Of a DNA stretch of 21,260 nt, positions 20,023 through 21,260 are shown piece by piece. The stretch is from Pseudomonadota bacterium (lineage in GTDB: Bacteria > Pseudomonadota > Gammaproteobacteria > Pseudomonadales > Pseudomonadaceae), in NCBI GenBank assembly GCA_023388335.1, contig JAEWGL010000071.1, positions 1 to 21,260 on the forward strand, given 5' to 3'. The position numbers and the translations under genes were made by a program. Every line of letters starts with the position of its first letter. Within the stretch, counting starts at the first letter, position 1. The notes below the pieces were generated by a model. The model was not told where the DNA came from and made no database searches. It was given only the letters and a program-made list of their open reading frames with translations.

Positions 20023-21260
20023 TCAGAACGCGCGGTCGAGGTCGATGACCAAGGCGCGATAGCCGACGCTACCCGGCTGGCGGCTGTGGACCTTGAGCTC
20101 TACCTGCACCTGCTGGGTACCGCGCTTGACCTCGTTGAGCACGGTGGTGGTGAGTTTCTCAGGCGTCAGGTAATTCACCGAGGCCGAATAGATGAACTGG
20201 GTGTCGGTGTCGGCGCGGTAGGCGACCACCGAGGTGATCGGGCTGTACCACTCATCCCCGCGTTCCTTGCCGTACTGCCACACCTGCTCGACCGTGCCCC
20301 GGGCCTCATCAATGCGGTACTCGACGGCGCGGCTGTAGTTGCCGGTGAGCTTGGTCGTTTCGAAATCACGGCCCCAGCCATTGTCGAACACGGTCAAGGT
20401 ATCGTGCCCAGTCAGCCAGGCGGTGTGCTGGGTCCAGGACCATTCGAAGCCTTCGCCGAGCGGCGTCAGCACCTTGTCCTGCAGGTGCGCGGGCCATCCT
20501 TGAGGCGAGGCGAGGATCCACTTCACGTCTTTATCACGGCCAATCTTCACCACGCCCTGGTGCCGGGCGGAAATGATGATGCTGTCGTCGCTGGCGTCGT
20601 AGTCGATCGAGTTGACATGCGCCCAGTTGCGCCCGGTCCCGACCCCCGGGGTATCGCCAAAGGGCAGGTCGCCTTCGAGCAGCTCGTTGGCGAGCACGCT
20701 GTCCTGCTTCTGCACCCCCTCAGGCAGCTGGATGGCGGCCTTGCCAAGGGTTTCCAGCAGCTCGCCACGGTACGGGTCGAGGATCTGGTTCAGGTCCCAG
20801 AAGTCCAGCACGTCGCCGGCTTCATCGACCTCGATGATGTGGTCGCGGATCGAACGCACGCGCTTGCCGTCCGGGCGCCGGTAGTCGCTGGTGCCCACCC
20901 TTAGCAGGTAGCTGCCGTTGCCGGTCTCGCGGATCTCGTGGGAGAAGTCGGCGAACTTGTCCGGCAGGTTGCGCTGCCAGATGCGTCGGCCGAGCAGGTC
21001 GAACTTGGAGTAGGTCTGGCCCTGGCCCCAGATCAGCTTGCCGTCGCGGGTCTGCTGGAAGCCCATGGTGCCGCCCAGGCTGTCGCGGCGGTTGGAGTCG
21101 TGGATCTGCTCGATGTCCAGGTACCAGCGCACGTCGCCGTTGCTGTCGGCAATCCAGTTGTTGCCGACCTGATCCCATTCGGCGGCGCCGCCCAGGGCGT
21201 TCCATTTGAAGGCACGGCCTCCCGGGATATCGCCCAGCAAGTGGTTGAACAGGTACAGGC
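20023..21260 (-). CDS. Arylsulfate sulfotransferase (ASST family), C-terminal part, cut by window edge
   Basis: The leftward frame is open from the window edge to its stop at 20023, about 412 residues of a protein that is normally near 550-600. It matches the PF05935 arylsulfotransferase beta-propeller (AssT of E. coli, AstA of P. putida). The active-site set of E. coli CFT073 ASST (His252, His356, Arg374, His436) can be placed as FSHEIR, WAHVNSI (His codon at 20617-20619), ISARHQG and WTQHTAWL; the 18-residue spacing between the second and third is exactly conserved. Other hallmarks are IGRDKDVKWILASPQGW, VFDNGWGRDF and YGKERGDEWYSPITS. The enzyme moves sulfate from aryl sulfate esters to phenolic acceptors, usually in the periplasm, and in P. 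putida supports use of sulfate esters as sulfur source. The signal peptide would lie outside the window. The motif placement is by eye. Confidence 0.85.
   Translation of the reverse strand, partial: LYLFNHLLGDIPGGRAFKWNALGGAAEWDQVGNNWIADSNGDVRWYLDIEQIHDSNRRDSLGGTMGFQQTRDGKLIWGQGQTYSKFDLLGRRIWQRNLPDKFADFSHEIRETGNGSYLLRVGTSDYRRPDGKRVRSIRDHIIEVDEAGDVLDFWDLNQILDPYRGELLETLGKAAIQLPEGVQKQDSVLANELLEGDLPFGDTPGVGTGRNWAHVNSIDYDASDDSIIISARHQGVVKIGRDKDVKWILASPQGWPAHLQDKVLTPLGEGFEWSWTQHTAWLTGHDTLTVFDNGWGRDFETTKLTGNYSRAVEYRIDEARGTVEQVWQYGKERGDEWYSPITSVVAYRADTDTQFIYSASVNYLTPEKLTTTVLNEVKRGTQQVQVELKVHSRQPGSVGYRALVIDLDRAF

Noticed and set aside
20023..21260. Loss of the catalytic sulfohistidine in the sulfotransferase
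   Set aside because: First sight suggested a missing histidine, but fixing the register by the 18-residue His-to-Arg spacing places it in WTQHTAWL, so the active site appears complete.
1..21260. tRNA or rRNA genes
   Set aside because: I found no cloverleaf with a conserved T-arm sequence and no ribosomal RNA signature on either strand.

Overview
The window reads as chromosomal DNA of a fluorescent Pseudomonas, most likely of the P. putida group. The grounds are the high GC content, the P. putida-type REP palindromes (core GCGGGCTTGCCCGCGAA), a REP-associated transposase remnant, and gene neighbourhoods known from Pseudomonas: oscA-sbp-cysT-cysW-cysA next to a fatty acid desaturase, tonB2-exbB-exbD, and gabD-gabT. 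This comes from recognition of families; no search was run.

Layout, left to right. (1) The first codons of a leftward maltose acetyltransferase, then a rightward penicillin-acylase/acyl-homoserine-lactone-acylase family gene closed by a shared terminator. (2) A leftward group: an RBBP9/YdeN-type serine hydrolase, an unusual sigma54-activator-like AAA+ protein and a MetQ-like binding protein without its transporter. (3) A repeat-rich gap, the leftward tonB-exbB-exbD operon, and a second repeat-rich gap. Near-identical 56-bp repeats in opposite orientation flank this operon. (4) The leftward sulfate uptake operon oscA-sbp-cysT-cysW-cysA. (5) Rightward desA-like desaturase and a PAS-GGDEF diguanylate cyclase. 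(6) Two tandem small Pseudomonas-specific genes (DUF6124-like, then DUF3077-like), leftward, behind a strikingly structured leader, followed by a REP cluster and a truncated RAYT transposase. (7) gabD and gabT for GABA breakdown, leftward, separated by a terminator. (8) The 3' part of a leftward arylsulfate sulfotransferase running off the window.

How they fit together: several genes belong to sulfur scavenging. The sulfotransferase handles sulfate esters, Sbp-CysTWA imports sulfate, OscA is a sulfur-starvation small protein, and MetQ-like proteins and short sigma54 activators are common in Pseudomonas sulfur-starvation clusters. TonB-ExbBD could energise outer-membrane uptake of such compounds or of iron chelates. 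The GABA, desaturase and c-di-GMP genes look like independent neighbours.

The most unusual items are the predicted switch-like leader upstream of the two small genes (nested stems whose 3' arms have second partners downstream, one of them the Shine-Dalgarno), the activator-like protein with an altered GAFTGA loop and no visible DNA-binding domain, an ExbB lacking the intramembrane glutamate, and the inverted repeats around tonB-exbBD. All structures were found by eye and not folded computationally.
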